A stretch of 64,000 bases of DNA from Lachnospiraceae bacterium (GTDB lineage: Bacteria; Bacillota_A; Clostridia; Lachnospirales; Lachnospiraceae), in NCBI GenBank assembly GCA_021770615.1, contig JAETQR010000012.1, positions 1 through 64,000 of the forward strand. The letters are read 5' to 3'. Shown here one piece after another: positions 1 to 7,903 of this stretch. Each line of letters begins with the position of its first letter. Within the stretch, counting starts at the first letter, position 1. Below the pieces are notes generated by a model that was given only the letters and a program-made list of their open reading frames with translations, did no database searches and was not told where the DNA came from. The translations under genes were made by a program, and so were the position numbers.

Positions 1-190
1 AAATGAATATCCAAAAGAATATCCAGGAACTAATCTTGTAATTAGTTCTGAAAATTTTTATGAATTTTCAGGGTTGTTTCACTGTTCAGTTATCAAGGTC
101 CATATGGTGTCAGAAAAGCACCACATATGTATCCAAATTCTCATTTCAGATACTCTTTGCTTTGCATCTCACGGTGCGTCAGCGAATATT
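1..190 (-). other. Probable pre-rRNA leader region
   Basis: No credible gene is seen here. On the minus strand the region lies just downstream of a strong promoter and contains ACCTTGATAACTGAACAGTG (91-110 area), a string typical of Firmicutes rRNA leaders and spacers. A short hairpin (AACTAATTACAAGATTAGTT, about 28-47) follows. I infer that a 16S rRNA gene starts left of the window; no rRNA sequence itself is visible. Confidence 0.5.
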
Positions 191-219
191 ATATTATCAA
201 AACTTCCAGCGTTTGTCAA
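191..219 (-). promoter_or_regulatory. Strong sigma-A promoter, probably for an rRNA operon
   Basis: On the minus strand TTGACA (214-219) and TAATAT (191-196) are separated by exactly 17 bp. The 40 bp upstream of the -35 box (220-262) is nearly pure A/T, resembling an UP element. Transcription runs leftward out of the window into the rRNA-type leader. Confidence 0.7.
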
Positions 220-299
220 CTATTTTTTTAAAGTTTTTTTATTTTTTTGCATATTGTGCCAGCCTACTGTTTTTTCGCTGATTTTTCGGCTTGTTTCCC

Positions 300-752
300 T
301 CAGTAGAAAAAAGATGAAAATTTGAACAAAACAAATACCAATAAGGCCAAGGCAAATAAAAACCATTGGAAGATTCTTTCGCGCTTTCCTGAAATAACTT
401 CGGCCGGTACCTTATGTTTTCTTACCCATAAGGAAAACAACTCGACGTTTTTGGTCGACACATTAAGAAAAATACTGCCACACAATTTTTTACCGCTTTG
501 GTCATAAATGGCCAGGGAGCCTTCTGTATTTATCGTAACTTTTTGTAGTTCATATGGAGCATACGTTTTATTTTTGATAATAATGTTTTCGCCATTGACT
601 GTTATCTTTTTGCCAACATAAAATGACTCATTCATTCCGTTCTTCGCCATATCATCTAAGATGGTTTTATCTTTCCCACAAAGCAAATCGATTTGCCGTT
701 GTATTTTTGCATAACGCATACTCTCTGCCTGTGACATTTTGTGTATTCTCAT
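300..752 (-). CDS. Hypothetical C-terminally anchored membrane protein
   Basis: A 150-aa protein I do not recognise. The first ~120 residues are soluble and mixed alpha/beta; a hydrophobic segment (FLFALALLVFVLFKF, about 129-144) at the extreme C-terminus looks like a tail anchor, with basic residues (KRER) just before it, so the bulk should be cytoplasmic. The start at 752 is preceded by AGGGGG with a suitable gap. It stands alone between the tRNA-Ser terminator and the rRNA promoter, reading the same way as both. Confidence 0.7.
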   Translation of the reverse strand: MRIHKMSQAESMRYAKIQRQIDLLCGKDKTILDDMAKNGMNESFYVGKKITVNGENIIIKNKTYAPYELQKVTINTEGSLAIYDQSGKKLCGSIFLNVSTKNVELFSLWVRKHKVPAEVISGKRERIFQWFLFALALLVFVLFKFSSFFY

Positions 753-774
753 TGTCAGACCCCCTGATCTTTAA

Positions 775-813
775 ACAAAAAACGAGCAAACCTCTATAAA
801 TAGTGATTTGCTC
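775..813 (-). terminator. Rho-independent terminator of the tRNA-Ser pair
   Basis: On the minus strand GAGCAAA (813-807) pairs with TTTGCTC (790-784) and is followed by a T-rich tract GTTTTTTGTTT. It lies downstream of both tRNA-Ser genes. Confidence 0.75.
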
Positions 814-821
814 TACCTTTT

Positions 822-842
822 AAGTGCATTCCCAATGCACTT
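822..842. repeat. Perfect inverted repeat downstream of tRNA-Ser
   Basis: AAGTGCATT-CCC-AATGCACTT, a 9-bp perfect stem with a 3-nt loop, sits between the 3' end of the first tRNA-Ser and the terminator. It would form a stable hairpin in the tRNA precursor 3' trailer. Confidence 0.6.
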
Positions 843-849
843 TACGAAC

Positions 850-937
850 GGAGAAGGAGGGATTTGAACCCTCGCGCCGCTATTAACGACCTACTCCCTT
901 TCCAGGGGAGCCCCTTCAGCCACTTGGGTACTTCTCC
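850..937 (-). tRNA. tRNA-Ser (anticodon GGA)
   Basis: An 88-nt type II tRNA with a long variable arm. The acceptor stem GGAGAAG pairs with CTTCTCC. The anticodon loop reads CTGGAAA between CTCCC and GGGAG, giving anticodon GGA. The T loop GGTTCAAATCC is canonical. CCA is not encoded. It is co-oriented with and downstream of a second tRNA-Ser, probably in one transcript. Confidence 0.95.
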
Positions 938-1012
938 AGCTGAATTACTTCTATAACAATATATTACTTAAAATATTTAAAAAGCGGCCCGCAACGGACT
1001 GCTTTCTAAAAC

Positions 1013-1097
1013 GGAGAAGGTGGGATTCGAACCCACGGCCCCTTTCGGAGTCACCGGTTTTCAAGACCGGCTCCTTAAACCACTCGGACACCTCTCC
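1013..1097 (-). tRNA. tRNA-Ser (anticodon UGA)
   Basis: An 85-nt type II tRNA. The acceptor stem is GGAGAGG/CCTTCTCC-like; the anticodon loop CTTGAAA between CCGGT and ACCGG gives anticodon UGA; the T arm GTGGGTTCGAATCCCAC is perfect. It is the promoter-proximal member of the tRNA-Ser pair. Confidence 0.95.
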
Positions 1098-1112
1098 AAA
1101 TGCTGCTTGAAC

Positions 1113-1141
1113 AGTATAACAAAATAACCGCTTCTTGTCAA
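1113..1141 (-). promoter_or_regulatory. Promoter of the tRNA-Ser pair
   Basis: On the minus strand TTGACA (1136-1141), a 17-bp spacer and TATACT (1113-1118) lie 16 bp before the first tRNA-Ser, a near-consensus stable-RNA promoter. Confidence 0.85.
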
Positions 1142-1162
1142 TCACTTTTTGTTAGATTTCCT

Positions 1163-2188
1163 TCACGCTTCCCCCAATTTTAAACCCGGAACCGCATTAA
1201 GATCCCATCCGTCGCGCCGTCCACGCATAAATTCATAATATCCTGCCGCCCCGATCATAGCCGCATTATCTGTGCAAAATACCGGTTCCGGATAATAAAG
1301 CGAATATCCCTTTTCTTTACATGACTCCCTCATCTTCGCCCTAAGCCCGTTATTACAGGCGACTCCGCCCGCCATCGCCACCTTACTGATACCAAAATTT
1401 TCAGCCGCAAGCATCGTGTGTGCCACAAGAACATCTGTGACCGCCTCCTGAAAGGAGGCAGCAATATCCGCTTGGGAATACTGGATCCCCTTCATGTTAC
1501 AACCATTGATATAATTCAGGACAGCCGATTTCACCCCGCTGAAACTAAAATCATACGGAGCTCCCTCTACCGAAGCTCTTGGAAACGCTATGGCATCTTT
1601 ATCGCCTTCAGGAGCAAGGGCATCGATCTTCGGCCCTCCCGGATAACCGAGACCTATCGATCTTGCCACCTTATCAAAAGCCTCACCAGCGGCATCATCC
1701 CTTGTCCTTCCAATGATCTTGTACTCGCCATAATCTTTCACTATAACAAGATGACTGTGCCCACCGGATACGACCAGACAGAGAAACGGGGGTTCTAAAT
1801 CTTTATGGCAGATATAATTGGCAGAAATATGCCCCTCGATATGATGGACTCCGATCAACGGCTTCCTTGCCGCATAGCTGATCGCTTTCGCCGTGCCTAC
1901 CCCTACCAGAAGCGCACCCACCAGTCCCGGACCGTAGGTAACACACACACCGTCCACATCCTGTATCGTAAGGGCTGCTTCTTTCAGCGCCTGTTCAATA
2001 ACCTGATTCACATTTTCCACATGTTTTCTGGATGCGATCTCCGGCACTACTCCCCCGTATAATTTATGCAGATCGATCTGGGAAGCGATCACATTGGATA
2101 ATACCTCTCTTCCATTTGCTACAACTGCAGCCGCCGTCTCATCGCAAGAACTCTCTACCGCCAACAGGCGAATGTTTTTTTCTGCCAT
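1163..2188 (-). CDS. tsaD: tRNA N6-adenosine threonylcarbamoyltransferase TsaD
   Basis: A 341-aa protein of normal family length. TsaD transfers threonylcarbamoyl from the adenylate to A37 of ANN-decoding tRNAs, together with TsaB and TsaE (encoded 2-3 kb upstream here). The N-terminal ASKHA phosphate loop region ([11 protein letters not shown]) and the metal-binding HIEGH motif (about residues 115-119) are present, as are SGGHSHL and AGGVACN nucleotide-site motifs. The start at 2188 has GAGG 6 nt upstream. It ends a minus-strand run that includes rnz. No defects are seen. Confidence 0.97.
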   Translation of the reverse strand: MAEKNIRLLAVESSCDETAAAVVANGREVLSNVIASQIDLHKLYGGVVPEIASRKHVENVNQVIEQALKEAALTIQDVDGVCVTYGPGLVGALLVGVGTAKAISYAARKPLIGVHHIEGHISANYICHKDLEPPFLCLVVSGGHSHLVIVKDYGEYKIIGRTRDDAAGEAFDKVARSIGLGYPGGPKIDALAPEGDKDAIAFPRASVEGAPYDFSFSGVKSAVLNYINGCNMKGIQYSQADIAASFQEAVTDVLVAHTMLAAENFGISKVAMAGGVACNNGLRAKMRESCKEKGYSLYYPEPVFCTDNAAMIGAAGYYEFMRGRRDGWDLNAVPGLKLGEA

Positions 2189-2196
2189 TTATTTCC

Positions 2197-2835
2197 TCAG
2201 CTCTTTTCTTTTTCTTCCTTTTGTCCCTTCGCATCTGCATCCTTTTTAAAAGCCAGTATCTTCCATTCGTTCTCTTCCTTCACCAAAACATAATTCTGGA
2301 ACGATTTTGAGTACGTTCCCTTCTCACTCATAAAAAAGGACATCTGGACATACGCACACTCCTTGCCCTCGATTTCTTTATACTTTACAGAACTGCTCTT
2401 ATCCACTGAATAATTCACGATCTTTCTCTTCTTGGACTGAAACTCTTTCAGTTCTCCCAACAGATTATCTTTTTGTTCCTCCAGAGAATTCTGCTCCAGA
2501 AGAGATGCACTGTACAACATCCTGAGCTGTGTGAGCAATTTTTCGCATTCCTCATCTGACATGTCTGTATTATACATACACTGGCAGATCCTTCCATACA
2601 ACTTCATTACTTCAGAAGGAGTCTCCGGGTAAGCGACCTCCAGATCCTTTGTCGAAAGTTTTTCTACCTCCGAAGATACATTGGCCCCCCATTCGGATTT
2701 GTCACTGTTTTTATGTTGATAATACACAAACATGATACCGATTACGATAATACACACGATCCCCGCAAACACGCTCATGTTTTTCGCCATTTTCTGTGCA
2801 GGACTTTTCCCGCCTGTCATTTTTCTTCTTTGCAT
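2197..2835 (-). CDS. Membrane-anchored protein of unknown function (DUF6715-like)
   Basis: A 212-aa protein with a short basic N-terminus, one transmembrane helix (about 24-41, VFAGIVCIIVIGIMFVYY), and an extracytoplasmic domain ending in a lysine/glutamate-rich tail. The start at 2835 is chosen because GGAGGA lies 5 nt upstream; an upstream in-frame ATG at 2883 lacks such a site. The C-terminal half (YVLVKEENEWKILAF) resembles the NTF2-like folds used by small secreted Lachnospiraceae proteins. The fold and family are inferred by eye. It sits 8 nt before tsaD. Confidence 0.75.
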   Translation of the reverse strand: MQRRKMTGGKSPAQKMAKNMSVFAGIVCIIVIGIMFVYYQHKNSDKSEWGANVSSEVEKLSTKDLEVAYPETPSEVMKLYGRICQCMYNTDMSDEECEKLLTQLRMLYSASLLEQNSLEEQKDNLLGELKEFQSKKRKIVNYSVDKSSSVKYKEIEGKECAYVQMSFFMSEKGTYSKSFQNYVLVKEENEWKILAFKKDADAKGQKEEKEKS

Positions 2836-2891
2836 AAGTTCCTCCTTTCGACCATGTTTCCCTGTTCCGCTATCTGATTCCAAAATCCAGG

Positions 2892-3803
2892 TCAGTCCGG
2901 CTCAAAGTTCAGTTCTTTAAACATACGATCTTTACCCGGGTATGAATTCGGAAATATCCGACATACTTCACTCATATAATTTTCCGGTCTCACAAGAGAC
3001 GGACTGTAGTGAGTCAGCCACATTTCTGAAACTTCTGCCTTTGCCGCCAGACTGGCTGCCTCATAAAAGGTCATATGTTTCTTTTCTCTCGCACTCGCTG
3101 CCTTTTCTTTTTCACCATACATTCCCTCGCAGATAAACAGATCCGCCTGACTGGCATTCTCTGCGATCTCCGGAGTCGGCCTGCTGTCAGTACAGTATGT
3201 CACCTTGAGCCCTTTTCGTTCCGGTCCAAGCACCATATCTGCTGTATAAGTCACTCCGTCAATTTCTACGCTGTCACTTTTTTGCAGCGGACTCCACGCC
3301 TTCATAGGAACCTGATTCTCTTTTGCCTTCTCCACATCAAAGCGCCCACTGCGTCTGATCTCTATCGTATATCCATAGCATACCACATTATGGTTCACCT
3401 TGAAAGCCAAAATGTGGTATCCGTTAAAAATAAATTCTTCTTTCTCTTTCTCAATCTCGATATAATTGATCTTAAACGGAAGTCCCTGGGCAATCACAAG
3501 CAGGGACTGAACAACTTTTTTCAGTCCCTTCGGCCCCACGATCGTCAGCGGATTCGTCCTCTCGGCATTTCCCATCGAAAGAAGCAGCCCTGGCAGGCCG
3601 CTGATATGATCCCCATGAAAATGTGTAATGCAGATTACATCAATCGGATGGAAACTCCACCCCTGTTCCCGTATGCTTACCTGAGTCCCCTCGCCACAAT
3701 CAATCAAAAGACTGCTTCCGTTATACCTCGCCATAAGCGCAGTCAGTGCACGGCGTGGCAGTGGCATCATTCCGCCCGTTCCAAGTAAACATACATCCAG
3801 CAT
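2892..3803 (-). CDS. rnz: Ribonuclease Z
   Basis: A 303-aa metallo-beta-lactamase-fold endonuclease that trims tRNA 3' trailers to give the CCA-accepting end. The zinc motif THFHGDHISGLPG is present (about 60-72), with CTDSRPT and the late HMTF segment and LTHYSP histidines of the RNase Z family. Length is typical of bacterial short RNase Z. AGGAGG precedes the start. As neither nearby tRNA-Ser gene encodes CCA, this enzyme is the expected processor of their trailers. Confidence 0.95.
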   Translation of the reverse strand: MLDVCLLGTGGMMPLPRRALTALMARYNGSSLLIDCGEGTQVSIREQGWSFHPIDVICITHFHGDHISGLPGLLLSMGNAERTNPLTIVGPKGLKKVVQSLLVIAQGLPFKINYIEIEKEKEEFIFNGYHILAFKVNHNVVCYGYTIEIRRSGRFDVEKAKENQVPMKAWSPLQKSDSVEIDGVTYTADMVLGPERKGLKVTYCTDSRPTPEIAENASQADLFICEGMYGEKEKAASAREKKHMTFYEAASLAAKAEVSEMWLTHYSPSLVRPENYMSEVCRIFPNSYPGKDRMFKELNFEPD

Positions 3804-3835
3804 AACATCCTCCTAAAACCATGGCATGTTACACA

Positions 3836-4060
3836 TCAGTCCATCACAGCACTTTTCTCCGTAACCTCTACCGGAAGCACAAAATCCTGAATGATCTCAT
3901 CATAGCACTTCTCGCAGAGACTAAACCTGTGAACGGTTAAATCCTTTTCGGAAAAGTATCCCCATTCCTTTGTCACAAAAAGTCCGTCTTCATGTAATAT
4001 ACCATTTTTACTCTCTAATTCTTTTCCACATTTATTGCATATAACTTTTTGTTTTTCCAT
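3836..4060 (-). CDS. Small zinc-ribbon protein
   Basis: A 74-aa protein with two CxxC knuckles, CNKCGK near the N-terminus and CEKC about 45 residues later, consistent with one zinc ribbon. The start at 4060 (preceded by GGTGA) is preferred; an in-frame ATG four codons upstream is possible, and a longer 102-aa form from 4144 seems less likely. Function unknown. It lies between tsaB and rnz in the same orientation. Confidence 0.65.
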   Translation of the reverse strand: MEKQKVICNKCGKELESKNGILHEDGLFVTKEWGYFSEKDLTVHRFSLCEKCYDEIIQDFVLPVEVTEKSAVMD

Positions 4061-4199
4061 ATTTTTCACCATTCTTTCGTAATTCTTCTTATCCCCATGT
4101 CCTGCTTTTCCTCTCTGTCCTGCAGGGTCTCCTGTACGATTCATTATACTGTATATGGCTGTTTTTTTCTACTTGTAAAAATATGAAAAAATGTTATTT

Positions 4200-4901
4200 T
4201 TATGAACTTCTTTCCATTCGTTCCCGTTCCGCCTGAGACTTTCGCAGATAAACAGGCGTAAATTCTTCTGCACGCACAAACTTTTTCTGCTCAAAAAGAA
4301 GCGCACCTAACGCCGCCACACTGGCTCCGCTCTGATAACGGTCTTTCGGCGCAGCAAATCTTACCGCACATTCTGTCTTGTCCCGGATCGTAGTCTCAAA
4401 CACCGGCACGCCGTCACCTAAAAATGTAATTTCCCCACCAATGGCATTGACTTTCGAAAGTACGCTTTCAATCGCCTCTACTCCCGGTTCACAGATCACT
4501 TCGGGGAGGCCCTCTGTGATCCGGTATATTCCAAAATATGCCTGACTTCTTCTGGCATCCATTACAGGGCACACGAGCTTTCCTGAGCCCTGGATATTCA
4601 TGGCAAGCCCCATCAGGGAAGATACCGGCACGATCGGTATACCAAGCGTCCAGGCAAGCCCTTTTGCGGTAGAAGCGCCGATCCTCAGTCCGGTAAACGA
4701 TCCCGGCCCTGCTGATGCGGCAATGCAGTCCAATTCCTCCGGCAAAACCTCTGCCATTTCAAGCAGATCAGAAATCATGGGCAGAAGCGTCTGGGAATGT
4801 GTCTTTTTATTATGGATCGTATATTCCCCGACAAGAATGCCATCTGACATAACAGCCACTGAGGCCACAAGTCCCGAACTTTCGATACTTAATATTTTCA
4901 T
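4200..4901 (-). CDS. tsaB: tRNA threonylcarbamoyladenosine biosynthesis protein TsaB
   Basis: A 233-aa ASKHA-fold partner of TsaD. The family segment GPGSFTGLRIG (about 68-78) is intact and the N-terminal LSIESSG loop matches TsaB. The start at 4901 forms an ATGA overlap with the tsaE stop and has GGAG 6 nt upstream, so translational coupling with tsaE is likely. A longer frame to 4922 is rejected for this reason. RimI, which often follows tsaB, is absent. Confidence 0.95.
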   Translation of the reverse strand: MKILSIESSGLVASVAVMSDGILVGEYTIHNKKTHSQTLLPMISDLLEMAEVLPEELDCIAASAGPGSFTGLRIGASTAKGLAWTLGIPIVPVSSLMGLAMNIQGSGKLVCPVMDARRSQAYFGIYRITEGLPEVICEPGVEAIESVLSKVNAIGGEITFLGDGVPVFETTIRDKTECAVRFAAPKDRYQSGASVAALGALLFEQKKFVRAEEFTPVYLRKSQAERERMERSS

Positions 4902-5356
4902 TGTGGCTCCTTTCTCTGGCAATTCCCATCTCCCGGATATTTTACGGTTATCTTCCTGTAATCAAATCCCTTTTCCAGATTCTTCTCAATATGGATACTT
5001 CCACATTCCTCCGGGAGTATCTCCGCTATGCGGGAAGCCCATTCGATGAGACACACACCCTCTCCAAAAAAATAGTCCTCATACCCGAGATCATACATCT
5101 CCTCTACGTCACCGATTCGGTACACATCAAAATGATAAAAGGGAATCCTTCCGTCCTCATATTCCTGAATGATCGTAAATGTTGGGCTGGTAACCGGCTC
5201 ACTGACCCCGATCCCTTCCGCAAATCCCTTTGTAAAGACGGTTTTCCCGACTCCCAGGTCTCCATGAAGAAGATAGATCTGTCCTCCTGCCGCCCATTCC
5301 CCTATCTTTTTTCCAAGTGCAAAAGTATCTTTTTCGCAGAAACTCTCATATATCAT
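4898..5356 (-). CDS. tsaE: tRNA threonylcarbamoyladenosine biosynthesis ATPase TsaE
   Basis: A 152-aa P-loop ATPase that drives turnover of the TsaBD complex. The Walker A motif GDLGVGKT is at about 33-40, followed by TSPTFTIIQEY and the YHFDVYRI Walker B-like segment of the family. Its stop overlaps the tsaB start (ATGA), and its own start overlaps the stop of the upstream membrane gene (ATGA), giving a three-gene coupled operon. Confidence 0.96.
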   Translation of the reverse strand: MIYESFCEKDTFALGKKIGEWAAGGQIYLLHGDLGVGKTVFTKGFAEGIGVSEPVTSPTFTIIQEYEDGRIPFYHFDVYRIGDVEEMYDLGYEDYFFGEGVCLIEWASRIAEILPEECGSIHIEKNLEKGFDYRKITVKYPGDGNCQRKEPQ

Positions 5357-5841
5357 CTGGTGCGCTCCTTTGCCATCCTGGCGATCGCAACGTATTTATC
5401 ACCACACTCTGCTTTTGGAATGATCAGCGCCGACACCGCATTCATATAAATATACATAGCCTCTTTGGCAGTGACTACCCTCCGGACATTCTTCCACTCG
5501 ATATTTACTGTACCGGCTATATTTACAACCTCAATACCCTCTTCTGAAAATTTATAATGAAATGGTTTACGAAATGCTCCGTTTTTTAGCTGCGCCCATC
5601 CCTTCATGAGCAATGTAACAGGCTGGATCACCGTAAACATAAGTCCAAGAAAGATAAGGATCACTCTCTGGGCATTTCCAAAATATTTCCAGAACACGAT
5701 CAGTCCAACGATTGCCGCAAAACTGATCAAAAGTCCGATCACTCCACCTGCACGCAAAAAGTTGTTTCTTATAAGAAAATGATTTAATGTCTTTTTATCG
5801 AGCTGAACATCAATCTCGATCACTCCGCTGTCTGTATCCAT
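5353..5841 (-). CDS. YcxB-like membrane protein
   Basis: A 162-aa protein with two transmembrane helices (about 31-50 and 60-80) followed by a soluble domain whose FSEEGIEVVNIAGTVNIEWKNV segment is typical of the YcxB-like C-terminal domain, a PH-like fold of unknown role. It is the first gene of the operon with tsaE and tsaB, joined by a 4-nt overlap. Function is not established. Confidence 0.8.
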   Translation of the reverse strand: MDTDSGVIEIDVQLDKKTLNHFLIRNNFLRAGGVIGLLISFAAIVGLIVFWKYFGNAQRVILIFLGLMFTVIQPVTLLMKGWAQLKNGAFRKPFHYKFSEEGIEVVNIAGTVNIEWKNVRRVVTAKEAMYIYMNAVSALIIPKAECGDKYVAIARMAKERTR

Positions 5842-5904
5842 TCTGATAAATCCTCCTACGTGCTTTTATTTTATAAAACTTAACCAAAAAAGTCAACAAC
5901 TCTA

Positions 5905-6077
5905 ACCGGGCGGCATCGGAAATCAATTTTTGGTGGTCACAATTTATAAGAATCGTGACATTTGTACAGTAGCGGGTCCTTATCAGGAAATATTCCCGCT
6001 ACTGTACGAAACTTTGTCAGCTTTCCATAAATTGTGACCGCCAAAAATTGATTTCCGTGCCGGACGATGCCGTCTGG
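5905..6077. repeat. Giant imperfect inverted repeat (copy 1)
   Basis: This fills the gap between rsmF and the YcxB-like gene. The outer arms match over GGAAATCAATTTTTGG[T/C]GGTCACAATTTAT (left near 5918-5947, right near 6027-6056), extended by ACCGG/GACGGCATCG segments. Inside is a perfect 13-bp stem, GTACAGTAGCGGG / CCCGCTACTGTAC, with an 18-nt loop. The whole ~170-nt region folds into one long hairpin directly after the rsmF stop codon. It shares GGGAATATTTCCTGAT with the structure at 58.8 kb. Confidence 0.8.
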
Positions 6078-7490
6078 TTACATAAGCCTCCACCCCGGAT
6101 GATACTTATTTTTCAATGATACGCCCGTTAATTTCCCCCACCCCAGAGGATAACCATCCACACACACAAGTGTCCAGCCACCGGAAGTCCCGGTCTCTGA
6201 TACTTCCTCTTCGGAAAGCACAAGTGTTTCTCCTTTCAGATAACGAAACACCCTGTCGTCATCTGCCGGAAGATCCAGCGTCTTTTTATAGTCATCCTTA
6301 TTTAATGCCATTGCAAGCGACTGGCTTGGCTCAAAGCGCTTCTTCTTTATCTCACCCAAAAACAGGCCGCTGCGCAGAAAACGAAGCCCTCGCATCTGCG
6401 GAAGGTTCTCCGGCATATAGTAGAGCATCCCGTTTTTACTCTCGATTCTCTCATTTTCAAAGTTTCTGCACAAATTTTCTGAAAACATCTGAAATAGTTC
6501 CTGCTCCCCACCACTCAGACCGCCACGTTTTTCTTTACGGGACATAGTCATTCTGCGGGCAATGTCTCTCTCTGACAACTTATCCCCTTTTTGGAGTAAT
6601 GCCAGAAAATGTCCCTCCCCATCCAGCTTATGCGGAAATATCCGGACACACTTTTCCAATTCCCGGTCAGAGCTTCCGATCAATTCCGGCTTTCCTTTTA
6701 CGAACCCGCTGTAGCCGTCGATTTCCACCAGTCTCAGATCTTTATCAAGAGAGAGAAGATATTCCACACTCCCCTCATCTTCCAGAGGAGAAAATGTACA
6801 AGTGGAATATAAAAGCATTCCCCCTTCCTTTAACAAAGAGATTGCCTGTTCCAGTATCTCCCTCTGGAGCCTGCTGTAAAATTCCGGGCCATTTTGTTCC
6901 CACGCTCTTATCATAGAAGGCTCTTTCCGAAACATCCCCTCACCGGAGCATGGGGCATCGATCAGTATCTTGTCAAAAAAACCAGAAAAATAGTTACCAA
7001 GTCTGGCCGGGCTCTCTGTCACGATAAAACTATTTTCCACACCAAACAACTCAATGTTTTTTAAAAGCGCCTTCGCCCTCTTACTGCTGATATCATTTGC
7101 TACAAGTACTCCTGTCCCACCCAGCTTTGCCGCAAGTTCCGTTGCCTTTCCGCCCGGAGCTGCACACAGGTCAAGAACAGCGTCGCCCGGTTCCACCGGA
7201 AGACGGGAGGCCGGTGTCATGGCGCTTGGATCCTGAAGATAATACAATCCGGCAAAATAATAAGGATGCTTTGCCGGCTGGATATTTTCTTCATAATAAA
7301 AGCCATTATCTACATAAGGGATTCTTCGGATCTCAAAGGGACAGATTCTCTCAAACTCCCGGACGGATATTTTAGACGTATTCACCCGGAGACCATATTT
7401 TCTCCTGTCATTCATCGAGCTAAGATAATCTTCATATTCGCTCCCGAGAATCTTCTTCATTTCCTCACAAAATCTCTGTGGTAAATCCAT
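6078..7490 (-). CDS. rsmF: 16S rRNA (cytosine-C5)-methyltransferase, RsmF/NOL1-NOP2-Sun family
   Basis: A 470-aa SAM-dependent RNA m5C methyltransferase. The SAM site LDLCAAPGGKATELA (about 107-121), the motif IV DAPCSGEGMFRK and the catalytic cysteine motif STCTFSPLEDEG are all intact. The C-terminal ~170 residues match the RsmF-type extension with an RNA-binding (PUA-like) region ending GWGKLTGVSLKNKYHPGWR. The start overlaps the 3' end of cdd by 26 nt, and GGAGGA lies 11 nt upstream, inside cdd. Confidence 0.93.
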   Translation of the reverse strand: MDLPQRFCEEMKKILGSEYEDYLSSMNDRRKYGLRVNTSKISVREFERICPFEIRRIPYVDNGFYYEENIQPAKHPYYFAGLYYLQDPSAMTPASRLPVEPGDAVLDLCAAPGGKATELAAKLGGTGVLVANDISSKRAKALLKNIELFGVENSFIVTESPARLGNYFSGFFDKILIDAPCSGEGMFRKEPSMIRAWEQNGPEFYSRLQREILEQAISLLKEGGMLLYSTCTFSPLEDEGSVEYLLSLDKDLRLVEIDGYSGFVKGKPELIGSSDRELEKCVRIFPHKLDGEGHFLALLQKGDKLSERDIARRMTMSRKEKRGGLSGGEQELFQMFSENLCRNFENERIESKNGMLYYMPENLPQMRGLRFLRSGLFLGEIKKKRFEPSQSLAMALNKDDYKKTLDLPADDDRVFRYLKGETLVLSEEEVSETGTSGGWTLVCVDGYPLGWGKLTGVSLKNKYHPGWRLM

Positions 7491-7866
7491 ATGGCAAAAG
7501 TTCCTCCAGTTTTTTCACTTCGTACTCGTCCTCTGATACGGCAATAACCACCTCAAATTCATCCGGCTTACAAAATTCAAACATCACCTGAAGACATACT
7601 CCGCACGGAACGGTACGTTTCAGTGGTTCTCCTTTCGTCCCTCCCACTACGGCGATTCTTACAAATTCCTTTTTCCCTTCACTAACTGCTTTAAAAAAGG
7701 CAATCCTCTCAGCGCAACACGTCGGAGTAAAAGAAACATTTTCAATATTACAGCCTGTATAAATGCTCCCGTCCGCAGCAAGAAGCGCCGCCCCGACGGC
7801 AAACCCGGAATATGGGCAATAAGAATTTTCTCTGGCCCCGACAGCCTTTCTGATCAATTCCCTCAT
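7465..7866 (-). CDS. cdd: Cytidine deaminase
   Basis: A 133-aa homotetramer-type cytidine/deoxycytidine deaminase of pyrimidine salvage. The zinc and catalytic residues are seen in CCAERIAFF (Cys, Glu) and PCGVCLQV (two Cys). The NxENxSF substrate motif appears as CNIENVSF. The start at 7866 has GGAGG 5 nt upstream and gives normal family length; a longer frame to 7902 adds a poorly supported N-terminus. It overlaps rsmF. Confidence 0.95.
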   Translation of the reverse strand: MRELIRKAVGARENSYCPYSGFAVGAALLAADGSIYTGCNIENVSFTPTCCAERIAFFKAVSEGKKEFVRIAVVGGTKGEPLKRTVPCGVCLQVMFEFCKPDEFEVVIAVSEDEYEVKKLEELLPYGFTTEIL

Positions 7867-7903
7867 ATTTTCCTCCATTGGTTTATCGTTCTTCACAGCC
7901 ATA

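Noticed and set aside
1..190. 16S or 23S rRNA at the left edge
   Set aside because: Leader-type sequence only; none of the conserved rRNA ends is present.
951..1145. A 64-codon ORF on the minus strand
   Set aside because: It lies across a clear tRNA-Ser gene and its promoter.
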